A DNA stretch of 64,000 bases from Aestuariibius sp. HNIBRBA575 (GCF_040932005.1 NZ_CP162414.1:1081501-1145500), one strand, 5' to 3'; shown: positions 43,903-54,582, counted from the stretch's first letter. Notes: generated by a model not told the origin, from the letters alone. Program-made: numbers and translations.

Positions 43903-44643
43903 TTACGATGCCGCGCTAATGGACAGGGTTGCTTGGCCGGCAACCATGCCTTCTTTGGCGCGATCAAGACGCAGATAGGCAATCGCAACATCCCCGGATC
44001 GGGTATGAAGCGTGCCCACATGTTTGCCATTCACGGTGATCTCTGCGCCGGTTTCAGCGACACCATCCACATGAACCGGCACCAATCCTTTGCGCAGTTC
44101 GGTTTTGTGTTTCATCCGCGCGACAATTTCCTGACCGACAAAACAGCCCTTTTTGAAATCGACCCCATTCAGACGTTCGAACCCGGCTTCTAGGATGTAG
44201 CTGTCTGGTCCAAGCTCAATCCCGGTTTGCGGGATCACATGTGCCACATGGATCGCATCCCAATCCACGTCCTGAGATTGATCAACCTCACCATAATGAC
44301 GCCAGCCAAGTGCGCTGTGACGCGGGTCGGGCAGGGCATCAGCAGGGGGCGTATCGATCCCGCGCGACACGATCAGATCGGTTTCAGCGATCTGCACATC
44401 CGCGCGCAGACGATACATATTCAGACGTTGGAACAATCCCGGCGCGGCACTGGCATCCACATCGATCAGCAGCTGCGATCCGGTTTCCAGCAGAAAGAAA
44501 TCCGCGATGAATTTACCCTGTGGCGTCAGCAAGGCCGCATAACGCAGCCCGTCCTGATTTGTGGGCACAACATTGGTGACCAACCCGTCCAGAAAATCGT
44601 GCCGATCCGCGCCCGTGAGCGCCAAAATCACCCGATTGTTCAT
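43903..44643 (-). CDS. ygfZ: YgfZ/GcvT-like folate-binding Fe-S maintenance protein
   Basis: The protein has 246 residues. The YgfZ hallmark K-G-C-F-V-G-Q-E-I-V-A-R lies near 165-176. The N-terminus contains L-T-G-A-D-R-H-D-F-L-D-G-L-V-T-N, as in this family. YgfZ proteins use tetrahydrofolate to help repair or assemble Fe-S enzymes such as MiaB. The ATG overlaps the stop of the upstream ABC exporter gene (ATGA), so the two are translationally coupled. Confidence 0.9.
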   Translation of the reverse strand: MNNRVILALTGADRHDFLDGLVTNVVPTNQDGLRYAALLTPQGKFIADFFLLETGSQLLIDVDASAAPGLFQRLNMYRLRADVQIAETDLIVSRGIDTPPADALPDPRHSALGWRHYGEVDQSQDVDWDAIHVAHVIPQTGIELGPDSYILEAGFERLNGVDFKKGCFVGQEIVARMKHKTELRKGLVPVHVDGVAETGAEITVNGKHVGTLHTRSGDVAIAYLRLDRAKEGMVAGQATLSISAAS

Positions 44644-46445
44644 GTGTCTTCCCCTCGGAATTGTAGCGAATATAACCCAGCATAGATGCCGCCCTGCGCC
44701 AGCAAATCATCATGGCGACCTTGTTCGACAACGCGCCCCTGATCCATGACCACGATTTTGTCGGCGTTGCGGATTGTGGACAGACGATGGGCAATCACCA
44801 GCGTCGTGCGGCCCTTGGACAGGCGTTCCAGCGCATCCTGCACAATCGCTTCGGATTTGGTGTCCAGCGCGGATGTCGCTTCGTCCAGCAACAGGATCGG
44901 CGTATCACGCAACAATGCGCGCGCAATGGCGATCCGTTGGCGTTGCCCCCCCGACAGATTGCTGCCACGCGGCCCTGCGGAACTGTTCAGCCCATCCGGC
45001 ATTTTCGCCAGAAAGTCAGTCACATGCGCCGATTGCAACACGTCGTTCAGCTCCTCATCAGAAACATCATCGCGCCCCAATAGGATATTGTCGCGCAGGG
45101 TTTCGTCAAACAATGCCGCGTCTTGGGACACCACCGAAAACAGGCCCCGCAGATCGGCCAATTGCATTGCATTATTGGGTATCCCTGCGATGGTGACATC
45201 CCCGGATTGTGGTTCTGACAGCCGTGTCAACAGATTAAAGATGGTGCTTTTGCCCGCGCCGGATGCGCCGACCAACGCCGTGGTTTTGCCGGCCTCTGCC
45301 ACAAAGGACGTGCCGCGAAGAACCGGGAAATCCCCATATGAAAGGGTGACGTTGTCCAACACAATTTCGGGGGCCTGCGTCATGGATGGTGCAGGCAACG
45401 CTGTGCCAACGGGGCCTTTTTGGACCGGTACACGGTGCAACAAATGATAGACCCGTTCCATACTGGCCGCCGCGGTTTGCAGCACTCCGGTGACGCCGCC
45501 CAACCGGCGCAAAGGTTCAAATGTCAGCGACATCGCGGTGAAAAATGACATGAATTCACCCACGGTTTTTTCACCCTCAGCGATCTGCGCGCCGCCCAAA
45601 AACAGAACCCCGACAAACCCCAGACCCGCCATGACATCAATCAGGGCCGGGATCATGCTTTGGCCAAAAACGTTGCGCACTTCGGCATTTACCCGGTCGT
45701 CGATCAGGGTTTCGTAACGCTGCGCTTGGTACTCTTCTAGGGCGTTTAGTTTGATTGGGGTGATGCCATGAAACACCTCGTCCAATCGGGTCGACATGCG
45801 GCTGGCCAATGCGCGCGCATCACGTGCACGGCGTCGCACATAGGTTTGGATCAAATAGGACGGCGCGACCAGCAGCGGAATGCCGATCAACGCAACCAAG
45901 GTCCAGCGCCAGTCAATGTACAAAGTCACCCCAAAGAGGGCGATAACAGACACGGCATCACGGCCCAGCCCGGTCACAATTGCCGACCAAACCCGGTTAA
46001 CCGCTTCGACGTCGCCCTGAACCTTTTCGATCAAGGCACCGGGCGGATTTTCCTGATGGAATTGTGTATCAAGCCGCATCAGATGCCGCAGCAAATCCCC
46101 GCGAATTTGTCCCGCTGTGCGCTGTGAAATCCGTGTGACGACCACCTTTTGTGCAACCGAGCTAAGCCCGCGCAGCACAAAGGCAATCATGATCGTTAGG
46201 CCCACCCAGACCATCGCCCCCTGATTGCCGCCGATGAACACGTCATCAAACAGCGGCCCCATCGCCCAACTCAGGATCGCGGGGACCACGCCTTCCATCA
46301 TCATCATCAGGCCCGCAACCCCCAGCCAAGGCCAATGAGGGCGCAAATAGGCCCGCCAGAGCCACGAAAACAGGTGTTTTCCGCTCATATCGGTGTGTGG
46401 ATCAGCTTTGGGGTCGGGGGATGACACGGATGTGACCTTTCGCAT
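44640..46445 (-). CDS. MsbA-like ABC exporter (fused membrane and ATPase domains)
   Basis: The protein has about 601 residues from the ATG at 46445. Six membrane helices fill the first 340 residues. The ATPase domain shows Walker A G-A-S-G-A-G-K-S-T, the signature L-S-G-G-Q-R-Q-R, Walker B I-L-L-L-D-E-A-T-S-A-L-D and the H-loop A-H-R-L-S. This is the half-transporter layout of lipid A or multidrug exporters. The frame reads upstream to 46664, but that would overlap the divergent aminotransferase gene. An ATG at 46388 is another possible start. Confidence 0.92.
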   Translation of the reverse strand: MRKVTSVSSPDPKADPHTDMSGKHLFSWLWRAYLRPHWPWLGVAGLMMMMEGVVPAILSWAMGPLFDDVFIGGNQGAMVWVGLTIMIAFVLRGLSSVAQKVVVTRISQRTAGQIRGDLLRHLMRLDTQFHQENPPGALIEKVQGDVEAVNRVWSAIVTGLGRDAVSVIALFGVTLYIDWRWTLVALIGIPLLVAPSYLIQTYVRRRARDARALASRMSTRLDEVFHGITPIKLNALEEYQAQRYETLIDDRVNAEVRNVFGQSMIPALIDVMAGLGFVGVLFLGGAQIAEGEKTVGEFMSFFTAMSLTFEPLRRLGGVTGVLQTAAASMERVYHLLHRVPVQKGPVGTALPAPSMTQAPEIVLDNVTLSYGDFPVLRGTSFVAEAGKTTALVGASGAGKSTIFNLLTRLSEPQSGDVTIAGIPNNAMQLADLRGLFSVVSQDAALFDETLRDNILLGRDDVSDEELNDVLQSAHVTDFLAKMPDGLNSSAGPRGSNLSGGQRQRIAIARALLRDTPILLLDEATSALDTKSEAIVQDALERLSKGRTTLVIAHRLSTIRNADKIVVMDQGRVVEQGRHDDLLAQGGIYAGLYSLQFRGEDT

Positions 46446-46569
46446 TCTGGTCCATTGGATAAAGCCCAATTCCGCATATAGGGCAAGTCGCGGCTTGTCC
46501 AAACATATGGGCGTTGACGCAGCCATGAACAGGGATAAGGTCGCCAAAGTTATGCAAGAAAGGTTGTAC

Positions 46570-47769
46570 ATGTCCCTGCACCAAGGTCGCCCATATTTGG
46601 CCATTCCCGGCCCGTCTGTTGTTCCGGATCGCGTTTTGGCGGCGATGCATCGGCCATCGCCCAATATCTATACCGGACCTTTGATTGATATGACGCGGAC
46701 CCTGTTTCCGGACCTAAAGGCATTGGTCGGCACCCAACATGAGATGGCGATTTATATCACCAACGGACACGGCACATGGGAGGCATCGCTAAGCAACGTT
46801 GTATCCCCCGGGGACACGGTTTTGGTATTGGGCACTGGGGCGTTTTGTCTGGGCTGGGGCGGAATGGCGCGGGATCTGGGGCTCAAAACTCAGATTCTGG
46901 ATTTTGGCAATCAGAGCGACATTGACCTGACCCAAGTCGAAGCTGCATTGCGCGCAGATACTGATCACCAGATCAAAGCGGTTCTGGCGGTGCATGTGGA
47001 CACATCCACAAGCGTGAAAAACGATGTGGCTGGGTTGCGCAAAACTTTGGATTTGGTGGGGCATCCGGCGCTGATGATGATTGATTGCATCGCGTCATTG
47101 GGATGCGATGAATACCGGATGGATGATTGGGGGGCGGATGTTACCATCGCGGCCTGCCAAAAGGGATTGATGACCCCGGCGGGCGTCGGGTTCGTGTTTT
47201 TCAATGATCGCGCGGCCGCTGCACGGGAAAATTGCCAGCCCTCACAATATTGGGATTGGAAACCGCGTGCCAATGCGGATGAATATTGGCAGCATTTTGA
47301 TGGGACCGCGCCGACGCATCATCTTTATGGTCTGCGCGAGGCCCTGAACATGATCAAAGAAGAGGGGCTGGAGGCGTTATGGGCGCGGCATGCTGCCTTG
47401 GCTGGGGCGATTTGGGCCGCGGTGGATGTCTGGGGGCAAACAGGGGAAATGACCCTTAATATTGCCACCCCAGAAAAACGGTCAAACGCGGTCACATCTA
47501 TCGCCATGACCGCGCCCAATGCCGACCGCCTGAGGGCCTATACCGAAACGGTTGCCGGGGTCACATTAGGGATCGGATTGGGGCGTGATCCGGCATCTGG
47601 ATATTTTAGGATCGGCCATATGGGACATGTCAGCGCCCATATGATTATGGGAATGCTGGGTGCGATTGATATGGGGCTAAAGGCGTTGAATATCCCGCAT
47701 GGCGCAGGGGCATTAGACGCGGCCAGCCAGCATTTATGTGACGCGGCCGCGCAAAGTGTTCGCCCTTAG
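46570..47769 (+). CDS. Class V PLP-dependent aminotransferase (serine-glyoxylate type)
   Basis: The protein has 399 residues from the ATG at 46570, behind AAAGG. It begins with the typical I-P-G-P-S-V-V-P-D-R-V-L, has T-N-G-H-G-T-W-E-A for cofactor binding, D-C-I-A-S-L-G and the PLP lysine in C-Q-K-G-L-M-T-P-A-G near residue 198. This group includes serine-glyoxylate and alanine-glyoxylate aminotransferases; the exact substrate is not fixed. The frame is open further upstream (46393) but overlaps the exporter start. It ends overlapping the convergent aminotransferase gene by 4 bases. Confidence 0.88.
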   Translation: MSLHQGRPYLAIPGPSVVPDRVLAAMHRPSPNIYTGPLIDMTRTLFPDLKALVGTQHEMAIYITNGHGTWEASLSNVVSPGDTVLVLGTGAFCLGWGGMARDLGLKTQILDFGNQSDIDLTQVEAALRADTDHQIKAVLAVHVDTSTSVKNDVAGLRKTLDLVGHPALMMIDCIASLGCDEYRMDDWGADVTIAACQKGLMTPAGVGFVFFNDRAAAARENCQPSQYWDWKPRANADEYWQHFDGTAPTHHLYGLREALNMIKEEGLEALWARHAALAGAIWAAVDVWGQTGEMTLNIATPEKRSNAVTSIAMTAPNADRLRAYTETVAGVTLGIGLGRDPASGYFRIGHMGHVSAHMIMGMLGAIDMGLKALNIPHGAGALDAASQHLCDAAAQSVRP

Positions 47770-48899
47770 GTATCTGTTTTATCAAGCAAACTGCGCGCCG
47801 TTGCCAATGCGGCGGGCAGGGCGTCGGATAACAAATCCATCTGCGCGTCAGTGCCACAGGAAACCCGGATACAGCGATTTTGCGGCGCCACAAAGGGCAT
47901 CCTGACAAAAATGCCCCTGGCAATCAACGCGTCCAGCACCGCGCGGGCAAATTCCCCGTCCCGACCACAATCAATGGCCACGAAATTGGTCGCAGAAGGC
48001 ACCGTTTTCAATCCATTTGCCGCAGCAATGGCATCGATCCGCCCCCGAGACGCGGCGATTTGATCTTGGATGTTTTTTAAACCGTCCTGATCCTGCACCG
48101 CCGCCAGCGCCCCGGCCAATCCCATACGGGACATGCCAAAATGATTGCGCACTTTGTTAAATGCGTTGATCAACGGGGCAGGGCCGATCGCATAGCCGAC
48201 ACGCGCGCCTGCCAATCCGTATCCTTTGGAAAATGTCCGCATGCGGATCACGTTGGCCTCAGTTGGGCGCAAAACCGGGGCTGATCCGTCTGGCGCGCAT
48301 TCCAAATAGGCTTCGTCCAGGATCAATAACGCGCCCTCAGGGACTGCGCGGATCATCCTATTTACAGTCTCGCGGTCATGCATCGTGCCCATCGGATTGT
48401 CGGGATTGGCAAAATAAATCAGCTTGGCGTTAACCATTTTGGCCTTGGCCAACAGGCGTTCTGGGTCTTCAAAATCCCCGGCATAGGCCACTTTGTGCAA
48501 TTCACCACCAAAACCGGCCACGTGATAGTTAAAGGTGGGATAGGCCCCATCAGATGTGACCACCGCGTCCCCTGGCTCAATCAACAGACGTACTAACAGC
48601 CCTAGCAACCCATCAATCCCTTCGCCGATCACGATATGGTCGGCCGGAATTTTGTGATGCAAGGCAAGGGCTTGCTTTAGATCATGCGCTTCTGGATCTG
48701 CATACATCCAAGCCTCGGATGCGGTGGCTTGCATGGCTGCGATCGCCTTGGGCGATGGGCCAAATACGTTTTCATTTGCCCCCAATCGCGCCTGAAATAC
48801 GCCGCCTTGGGCGCGTTCTTGGGCTTCGGGGCCAACAAAGGGAACAGAAACCGGCAAAGCGGCAGCAAGCGGGGTCAGTCGTGGATCATTTTGCGTCAT
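47766..48899 (-). CDS. Histidinol-phosphate-aminotransferase-like PLP enzyme
   Basis: The protein has 377 residues, fold type I. Key parts: A-R-L-G-A-N-E-N-V-F-G-P-S-P near 38-51, N-P-D-N-P-M-G-T, L-D-E-A-Y-L-E and the PLP lysine in R-T-F-S-K-G-Y-G-L-A-G-A-R-V-G-Y. The sequence is HisC-like, but it belongs to the broader group of aromatic and histidinol-phosphate aminotransferases, and no his genes are nearby, so I leave the symbol empty. Confidence 0.88.
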   Translation of the reverse strand: MTQNDPRLTPLAAALPVSVPFVGPEAQERAQGGVFQARLGANENVFGPSPKAIAAMQATASEAWMYADPEAHDLKQALALHHKIPADHIVIGEGIDGLLGLLVRLLIEPGDAVVTSDGAYPTFNYHVAGFGGELHKVAYAGDFEDPERLLAKAKMVNAKLIYFANPDNPMGTMHDRETVNRMIRAVPEGALLILDEAYLECAPDGSAPVLRPTEANVIRMRTFSKGYGLAGARVGYAIGPAPLINAFNKVRNHFGMSRMGLAGALAAVQDQDGLKNIQDQIAASRGRIDAIAAANGLKTVPSATNFVAIDCGRDGEFARAVLDALIARGIFVRMPFVAPQNRCIRVSCGTDAQMDLLSDALPAALATARSLLDKTDT

Positions 48900-49006
48900 G
48901 GTCGAACGTTAACCATTTGCACTAGGAGGGGGCAACATCTTGAATTCGTAATGTTTCACTTTATATGAGAATGGTTCGCAATTAGAGGCAAAAAAAAGGA
49001 GAACCG

Positions 49007-49171
49007 ATGCCTGATTTATCCCGACGTGGATTTTTGGCCGTCACCGCGGCCAGCCTATCGGTGCGTGCATTGCCACAGATTGCCACCAAGCCGTCTGGCC
49101 GCCGTATTTTGACGCTTGTTTACGACAAAAGCATCGGCGCGATGCGGGCCATAGATCGGCTGGTCCCATAG
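49007..49171 (+). CDS. Short protein with Tat-type leader (54 residues)
   Basis: A strong Shine-Dalgarno (AAAGGAG) lies six bases before the ATG. The translation starts M-P-D-L-S-R-R-G-F-L-A-V-T-A-A-S, a twin-arginine S-R-R-G-F-L-A motif followed by a weakly hydrophobic stretch, and ends I-D-R-L-V-P. The mature part would be only about 25-30 residues. I see nothing else of note. The good ribosome site and the complete RR motif make a real gene likely. It is too short to be picked up by length-based gene calling. Confidence 0.65.
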   Translation: MPDLSRRGFLAVTAASLSVRALPQIATKPSGRRILTLVYDKSIGAMRAIDRLVP

Positions 49172-49256
49172 CCAATCGGTAAATGCCCCAACGTCCTGTT
49201 AGTGTTTTGCTAAGCTTTACGTTTAAGTCACCTTAGCAATCGCTTTGGAGGACAAA

Positions 49257-50042
49257 ATGAGCCGCGTTTCCGTCGAAATCAAAGATCATATCGCCCAAGT
49301 CACCCTGACCCGAGGGGAGAAAATGAATGGGATGGATATGGAAATGAGCCATGCGTTGGTTGCGGCAGGGCAGGATCTGATGGATCGCGATGACGTGCGG
49401 GCCGTGGTTTTGTCCGGCCAAGGCCGCGCGTTCTGCGCCGGTCTGGATGTGATGTCATTTGCGATGATGGCGCAGCAAGACCCAGAAGAGCTGGTGATGA
49501 AACGCACCCATGGCAACGCAAATCTATTCCAAGAGATTTCGATGATTTGGTCGCGCCTGCCCATGCCGGTGATCGTTGCATTGCATGGCGTGGCTTATGG
49601 CGCTGGGTTTCAGCTGGCCTTGGGCGCAGATATTCGCATTGCGGCCCCGGATACCAAACTGGCGATTATGGAAATGAAATGGGGCCTGATCCCGGATATG
49701 GGCGGCATGGTGTTGTTGCCACGGCTGACACGCGCGGATGTGGTGAAACGTATGACCTATACGGCGGAACCGATTGAGGCGGCTCAGGCGTTGGATTGGG
49801 GGCTGATTACAGAAATATCCGACGATCCCAAAGCGGCGGCGCTGAAACTGGCGGTTGAAATCGCAGGCAAAAGCCCAACGGCCATACGGGCCGCTAAGCG
49901 GTTGATCGACGTGGCCTATACGGGCGAAGAAACCGATGTTTTATATGCCGAAAGTCGCGCACAAAGCGATCTGATCGGTAAGCCAGAAATGATGGAAGTG
50001 ATCGCAGCCAATATGGCAAAACGCGCCCCGAAATTTGACTGA
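49257..50042 (+). CDS. Enoyl-CoA hydratase/isomerase family (crotonase)
   Basis: The protein has 261 residues from the ATG at 49257, behind GGAGGA. Crotonase features are S-G-Q-G-R-A-F-C-A-G-L-D-V-M near 60-73 (oxyanion hole) and V-A-Y-G-A-G-F-Q-L-A-L-G-A-D near 111-124. One of the two usual acidic residues seems to be replaced in the second region (G-L-I-P-D-M-G-G keeps an aspartate), so hydratase, isomerase or hydrolase activity cannot be told apart. Confidence 0.9.
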   Translation: MSRVSVEIKDHIAQVTLTRGEKMNGMDMEMSHALVAAGQDLMDRDDVRAVVLSGQGRAFCAGLDVMSFAMMAQQDPEELVMKRTHGNANLFQEISMIWSRLPMPVIVALHGVAYGAGFQLALGADIRIAAPDTKLAIMEMKWGLIPDMGGMVLLPRLTRADVVKRMTYTAEPIEAAQALDWGLITEISDDPKAAALKLAVEIAGKSPTAIRAAKRLIDVAYTGEETDVLYAESRAQSDLIGKPEMMEVIAANMAKRAPKFD

Positions 50043-50094
50043 CGAGGCCATCGGCATAACGCCACCGGCGAACGAATTAGGACTACAAAAGCAA

Positions 50095-50121
50095 AGGGCC
50101 CACCAAATTCTGGCGGGCCCT
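50095..50121. terminator. Terminator between the crotonase gene and valS
   Basis: AGGGCCC (50095-50101) pairs with GGGCCCT (50115-50121); inner CACCA and TGG extend it. A T-rich stretch follows on the plus strand and an A/T-rich one on the other side, so it can serve both convergent genes. Confidence 0.8.
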
Positions 50122-50128
50122 ATTTTGA

Positions 50129-53100
50129 TTAATCGATCTCGTTTAGCCGGGCCATGGCGGCGTTTAGTTGCGCCTCTTCCTCTTCTCTGAGAGCGAGGTT
50201 TTCTTTGGTTTCTGCGACCACTTCTGGTGGGGCAGAGGCGGCGAATTTCGGGTTTTTCAACCGACCGCGCAGGCCACCCAGTTCCTTTTGCAACTTGCCT
50301 AACGCTTTGTTCAGGCGGTCCTTTTCCGCGTCCACATCAATGATGTCGGCCAATGGCAACGCAAAGGACGCACCTTGGGTGGCAATGCTCAGCGACCCTT
50401 TGGGCGCCTCGGTCGCTTCGGTCATGCTGTCAATCCGGGCCAGCCGTTTGATCATCACTTCGTTATTGGCCCAGGCTTTGCGCGCGGCGTCATCGGCGGC
50501 CAGCTGGATCACCGGCACTTTCAACCCGGCAGGCACGTTCATTTGCGCCCGCGCGGACCGGATGCCTTCGATCATGGAAATCGCCCAAGACATTTCCGCC
50601 TCGGCCGCTGGATCCACCAGATCGGCGGCCGTGTAGGTTGGCCAATCCGCGTGGATCAGCATTTTGGCCGCATCGCCGGTTTTCTGGCCGCGATCCGGGG
50701 TTACGTCCCAGATTTCTTCGGTGATGAAGGGCATGATCGGGTGCAACATCAACAGGCATTGGTCCATGCCCCACGCATAGGTGCGGCGGGTTTCCAATTT
50801 GGCGGCTTCATCGTCGCCATGCATGATGGGTTTGGTGAACTCCAGATACCAGTCACAGAATTTGCCCCAGACAAAGGCATAAAGCGCGTTGGCGGCGTCG
50901 TTGAACCGGAACGCATCAAGGGCGGCATTCACGTCTTCTAGGACTTTGGCGGTTTCACCGATGATCCATTTGTTCAATGTCAGCGTGACCGCAGGGGGCT
51001 CAGCGCCGCGATCCAGACCGTAGGCATCCATCATCACGTCGCCATAGCTGGCCGCGTTCCAGAGCTTGGTACCGAAGTTGCGGTACCCGGCGATCCGCTG
51101 CATGTCGAGTTTCAGAACACCGCCAAGCGACGCCATGGATGCATTGGTAAACCGCAGCGCGTCTGCGCCGTATTCGTCAATGATTTCAAGTGGATCAACG
51201 ACGTTTCCGGTGGATTTTGACATCTTTTTACCCTTAGCATCGCGCACAAGGCCATGCAGGTAAACGGTGTCAAACGGGATCTGATCGACTACGGCCAGCT
51301 GCATCATCATCATCCGCGCCACCCAGAAAAACAGGATGTCTGACCCAGTGATCAGCGTGCTGGTCGGGAAGTATTTGTTCAGCGCATCGGTGTCTTCGGG
51401 CCAGCCCAGCGTGCCGATGGGCCAAAGCCCGGATGAGAACCACGTGTCGAGCACGTCGGGGTCGCGGCGTAATTCGATGAAAAGGACGTCATCGCCCCCG
51501 TTAACCCATCCAGATTGGGTATTTGTAATCGCCTCATCTTGCCGCCCGGCAGAATCCGGTTTCAACCGCATTTGTCCAGCGTTAGCCTCGGCAACTTCGA
51601 TAGAAAGTTCTGGATTCCGGATTGAGTGGTAATCCTTTGCCTGGAGAATAGCTTCGTCTTTTGTCGTTGCACAAAACTGATTGCCATCTTGGTCAAACCA
51701 AACCGGGATCTGATGCCCCCACCAAAGTTGGCGTGAAATGCACCATGGCTCGATGTTTTCCAGCCAGTGGTAATATGTTTTCTCACCGGATTCCGGCATG
51801 ATTTTCACGTCACCATTGCGCACCGCATCCAAAGCGGGGCCAACGATTTTGGCGGCGTCAACAAACCATTGATCGGTCAACATCGGCTCGATCACAACCT
51901 TGGAACGATCCCCAAAGGGCTGCATGATCGGTTTGTTTTCAACAAACGGTTCCAGCACGGTGACGTCTTCGCCGGTTTCAGGATCGGTTTTGGTGATGGA
52001 TTGCATCACGGCCAGACCTTCGGCGGTGATGTCGGCGATCACGGCCTTGCGAGCGGTGAACCGATCCATGCCGCGATATTGTTCGGGCACCAAATTCATC
52101 GCGGCAATCGACGCTTCGGTAAATTCGGCCTCACCATTGGCAATCGCTTGGGCGGCGGCGGCTTCTTCGGCATAAGGTTTACCATCGGCGCGCATATTGG
52201 CCTTGGTGTCCATCAGGTTGTACATCGGGATGCCGCCGCGCTTGGCGACTTGGTAATCGTTGAAATCATGCGCGCCGGTGATTTTCACCGCACCAGAGCC
52301 AAAATCCTTGTCCGGATATTCGTCAGTGATGATTGGGATCAGGCGGCGATGTTCCTTGGGGCCAACGGGAATTTCGCATAATTTTCCGACAATTGGCGCG
52401 TAACGTTCATCTGATGGATGAACCGCAACAGCCCCGTCGCCCAGCATGGTTTCTGGCCGTGTGGTGGCGATGGAAATATAGTCGCGCTCTTCGCTGAGCG
52501 TGACATTCCCGTCCTCATCTTTTTCGATATAGGTATAGGTGGCCCCCCCAGCGAGGGGGTATTTAAAGTGCCACATATGACCGGCGGTTTCGATATTTTC
52601 GACCTCAAGATCGGAAATCGCGGTTTCGAAATGCGGGTCCCAATTGACCAGACGTTTGCCGCGATAGATCAGACCTTTGTTGTACATCTCAACAAAAACC
52701 TTCAGCACGGCATCGTGGAAATTGGCCGAATTTTCGTGGCCTACACGGGTGTCGCCTTGGGCGCCGGACATGGTGAACGCGGTGCGGTCCCAGTCACAGG
52801 TCGCGCCCAGTCGTTTGAGCTGTTCCACGATGGTGCCGCCGGATTTTTCTTTCCAGTCCCAGACCTTTTCCAGAAACTTTTCACGGCCCAATTCAACGCG
52901 GCCCGGTTGCTGGGTTTCCGCCAGCGTGCGTTCGACAACCATCTGCGTGGCGATGCCCGCATGGTCGGTTCCGGCCTGCCAGAGCGTGTCATATCCCTGC
53001 ATGCGTTTCCAGCGGATCAGGATATCCTGCAACGTGTTGTTGAACGCGTGGCCCATATGCAAAACGCCGGTCACATTCGGGGGCGGGATCATGATGCAAT

Positions 53101-53215
53101 AGGGGCTTGCTTCGGGCTTGGCATTGGCGCCAGCTTTGAAACAACCCGCCTGTTCCCAAGCAGCGTAAAGCCGGCTTTCGGCGTCGGCGGCGTTAAATGT
53201 TTTTTCCATCGTCAT
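50129..53215 (-). CDS. valS: Valyl-tRNA synthetase
   Basis: The protein has 1028 residues, class I synthetase. The HIGH box appears as H-M-G-H at 53-56 and the KMSKS box in [10 protein letters not shown] near 662-671. The C-terminal coiled coil ([12 protein letters not shown]) typical of ValRS is present. Compared with the usual spacing there is an extra stretch of about 40-45 residues before [13 protein letters not shown] (near residues 535-580), with a different composition. An ATG two codons downstream of the chosen start is also possible. It charges tRNA-Val. Confidence 0.97.
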   Translation of the reverse strand: MTMEKTFNAADAESRLYAAWEQAGCFKAGANAKPEASPYCIMIPPPNVTGVLHMGHAFNNTLQDILIRWKRMQGYDTLWQAGTDHAGIATQMVVERTLAETQQPGRVELGREKFLEKVWDWKEKSGGTIVEQLKRLGATCDWDRTAFTMSGAQGDTRVGHENSANFHDAVLKVFVEMYNKGLIYRGKRLVNWDPHFETAISDLEVENIETAGHMWHFKYPLAGGATYTYIEKDEDGNVTLSEERDYISIATTRPETMLGDGAVAVHPSDERYAPIVGKLCEIPVGPKEHRRLIPIITDEYPDKDFGSGAVKITGAHDFNDYQVAKRGGIPMYNLMDTKANMRADGKPYAEEAAAAQAIANGEAEFTEASIAAMNLVPEQYRGMDRFTARKAVIADITAEGLAVMQSITKTDPETGEDVTVLEPFVENKPIMQPFGDRSKVVIEPMLTDQWFVDAAKIVGPALDAVRNGDVKIMPESGEKTYYHWLENIEPWCISRQLWWGHQIPVWFDQDGNQFCATTKDEAILQAKDYHSIRNPELSIEVAEANAGQMRLKPDSAGRQDEAITNTQSGWVNGGDDVLFIELRRDPDVLDTWFSSGLWPIGTLGWPEDTDALNKYFPTSTLITGSDILFFWVARMMMMQLAVVDQIPFDTVYLHGLVRDAKGKKMSKSTGNVVDPLEIIDEYGADALRFTNASMASLGGVLKLDMQRIAGYRNFGTKLWNAASYGDVMMDAYGLDRGAEPPAVTLTLNKWIIGETAKVLEDVNAALDAFRFNDAANALYAFVWGKFCDWYLEFTKPIMHGDDEAAKLETRRTYAWGMDQCLLMLHPIMPFITEEIWDVTPDRGQKTGDAAKMLIHADWPTYTAADLVDPAAEAEMSWAISMIEGIRSARAQMNVPAGLKVPVIQLAADDAARKAWANNEVMIKRLARIDSMTEATEAPKGSLSIATQGASFALPLADIIDVDAEKDRLNKALGKLQKELGGLRGRLKNPKFAASAPPEVVAETKENLALREEEEAQLNAAMARLNEID

Positions 53216-53277
53216 GATCAGCGATCCCTTATCTCTGCGCCCCAGATAACAAGGGGGCAGGCCAAGGGAAAGCCGCT

Positions 53278-54033
53278 TTACGACAGGGCGTCAAAGATCG
53301 TGACAGCAACGGCACTCAGATCATCGCGGGGGATGTCGCCGACAACGGCATATCGCAGGTTTTCATCCTGCCAGTAAAATGAATTGACCGGGCCGTTTTG
53401 GTCATAGCTGAATTCGGCCACGCGGGTGGTGGGGCCCTGAACGGCGAACAGCGTGATGCGCTGCCCAGCGGCGTTTTCGTACATGAATTGCGCGGCGGGG
53501 CCTTCGGCCACAGACAAAAGCCGTCCGCCCACCAGATCAAACCCATGCGCCGACAGGTCAGGCGTGGCCAGAGTGTGCCCAACCCGGTTGGACAGCCAGC
53601 GGATCAGCAGGTCTTCTTCTGAGGCGGCCAGTTCGACCGGGCGATGCGGATCAGCGGCAAATACCACATGGGCCGACATCGCATCCCCCACCAGCCGCGC
53701 GGTCAGTTCCACATCCGATCCGGGGCCGCGCAGGACCCAGCCACCGGCCATACCAAGCCCCAAAACGGCCAGCATCGCGGCGACCCGGCCCATCCAATTG
53801 CCGGACGGGGCCGTGGGTTGGTTGGCTGCAATTGGCTTCACAGAGAGCGGGGATTCTTGGGCCGGAAACAGGGATTGAATGGCGTGGTTCTGGGCGTCCC
53901 AATCGGCGATTTCTTCCGCCTTTTCAGGGTGTTCGTTTAACCACGACTCAACCCGCGCCATGTCGGCGTCATCCAGTTGACCATCCACAAAAGCATGCAG
54001 CATATCGTCGGTGATGTCTGGGCGCTGGGTCAC
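53278..54033 (-). CDS. Anti-sigma factor
   Basis: The protein has 251 residues. The N-terminal 75 residues resemble a short anti-sigma domain ([13 protein letters not shown] and L-N-E-H-P-E). A single membrane helix follows near 82-102 ([15 protein letters not shown]), then a periplasmic beta-rich domain. This is the layout of ChrR/RsiW-like and similar anti-sigma proteins that hold an ECF sigma factor. The start is a GTG overlapping the stop of the sigma gene (GTGA), so the pair is made together. Confidence 0.9.
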   Translation of the reverse strand: MTQRPDITDDMLHAFVDGQLDDADMARVESWLNEHPEKAEEIADWDAQNHAIQSLFPAQESPLSVKPIAANQPTAPSGNWMGRVAAMLAVLGLGMAGGWVLRGPGSDVELTARLVGDAMSAHVVFAADPHRPVELAASEEDLLIRWLSNRVGHTLATPDLSAHGFDLVGGRLLSVAEGPAAQFMYENAAGQRITLFAVQGPTTRVAEFSYDQNGPVNSFYWQDENLRYAVVGDIPRDDLSAVAVTIFDALS

Positions 54034-54530
54034 GGGGCCACCTCATTTGTCGATAATTTCCCGGTCAGGCTGCGTAATTTTGCACGGGCGCGGCCCAGGC
54101 GGCTCATGACGGTGCCAAGAGGCATGTCCAAAGCCAGAGCGACCTCTTTGTAGCTGAGCCCGCCGATCACCACGCTCAGCAGGACCTCGCGTTGGTCATC
54201 GGGCAGTAAATCCAGCGCCTTGGACACGTCCGACAGGGCCAGTTTCCCCGCCAGCGTATCCGGCGCGGCCACATGCACATCCTCGATCATGTCATGGGGG
54301 GGACGGTGCGACAGGGCGCGCAATTGGTTGCGATAGAGATTGATCAGCAACGTCATCAACCATGCTTTTAGGGATGTGCCGTCAGCGTATAAATGCTGTT
54401 TGCGCAGGGCGCGTTCAGCGCAATCCTGCACAAGATCATCTGCCGCATCCCCGTTTCGCGTCAAAGACAGCGCAAAGCGTCGCAAATCGGGAAGGCATGC
54501 CTGTAGCTGGTCCTGAAACACGCGGAGCAT
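54030..54530 (-). CDS. ECF-type RNA polymerase sigma factor
   Basis: The protein has about 166 residues from the ATG at 54530. Region 2 is visible in L-P-D-L-R-R-F-A-L-S-L-T-R and D-D-L-V-Q-D-C-A-E-R-A-L, and region 4 in L-L-P-D-D-Q-R-E-V-L-L and L-S-Y-K-E-V-A-L-A-L-D-M-P-L-G-T-V. It should drive a small stress regulon and be held by the coupled membrane anti-sigma factor. The COG4315-type lipoprotein gene upstream may be a target. Confidence 0.93.
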   Translation of the reverse strand: MLRVFQDQLQACLPDLRRFALSLTRNGDAADDLVQDCAERALRKQHLYADGTSLKAWLMTLLINLYRNQLRALSHRPPHDMIEDVHVAAPDTLAGKLALSDVSKALDLLPDDQREVLLSVVIGGLSYKEVALALDMPLGTVMSRLGRARAKLRSLTGKLSTNEVAP

Positions 54531-54582
54531 CCTAATGATATGGGCCAATCGCGCAGCCCATATCGCAGTTTAGGCGTTTGGA

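Noticed and set aside
52418..53377. Plus-strand frame of 319 codons
   Set aside because: It is antisense to valS, whose HIGH box and conserved N-terminus are clear.
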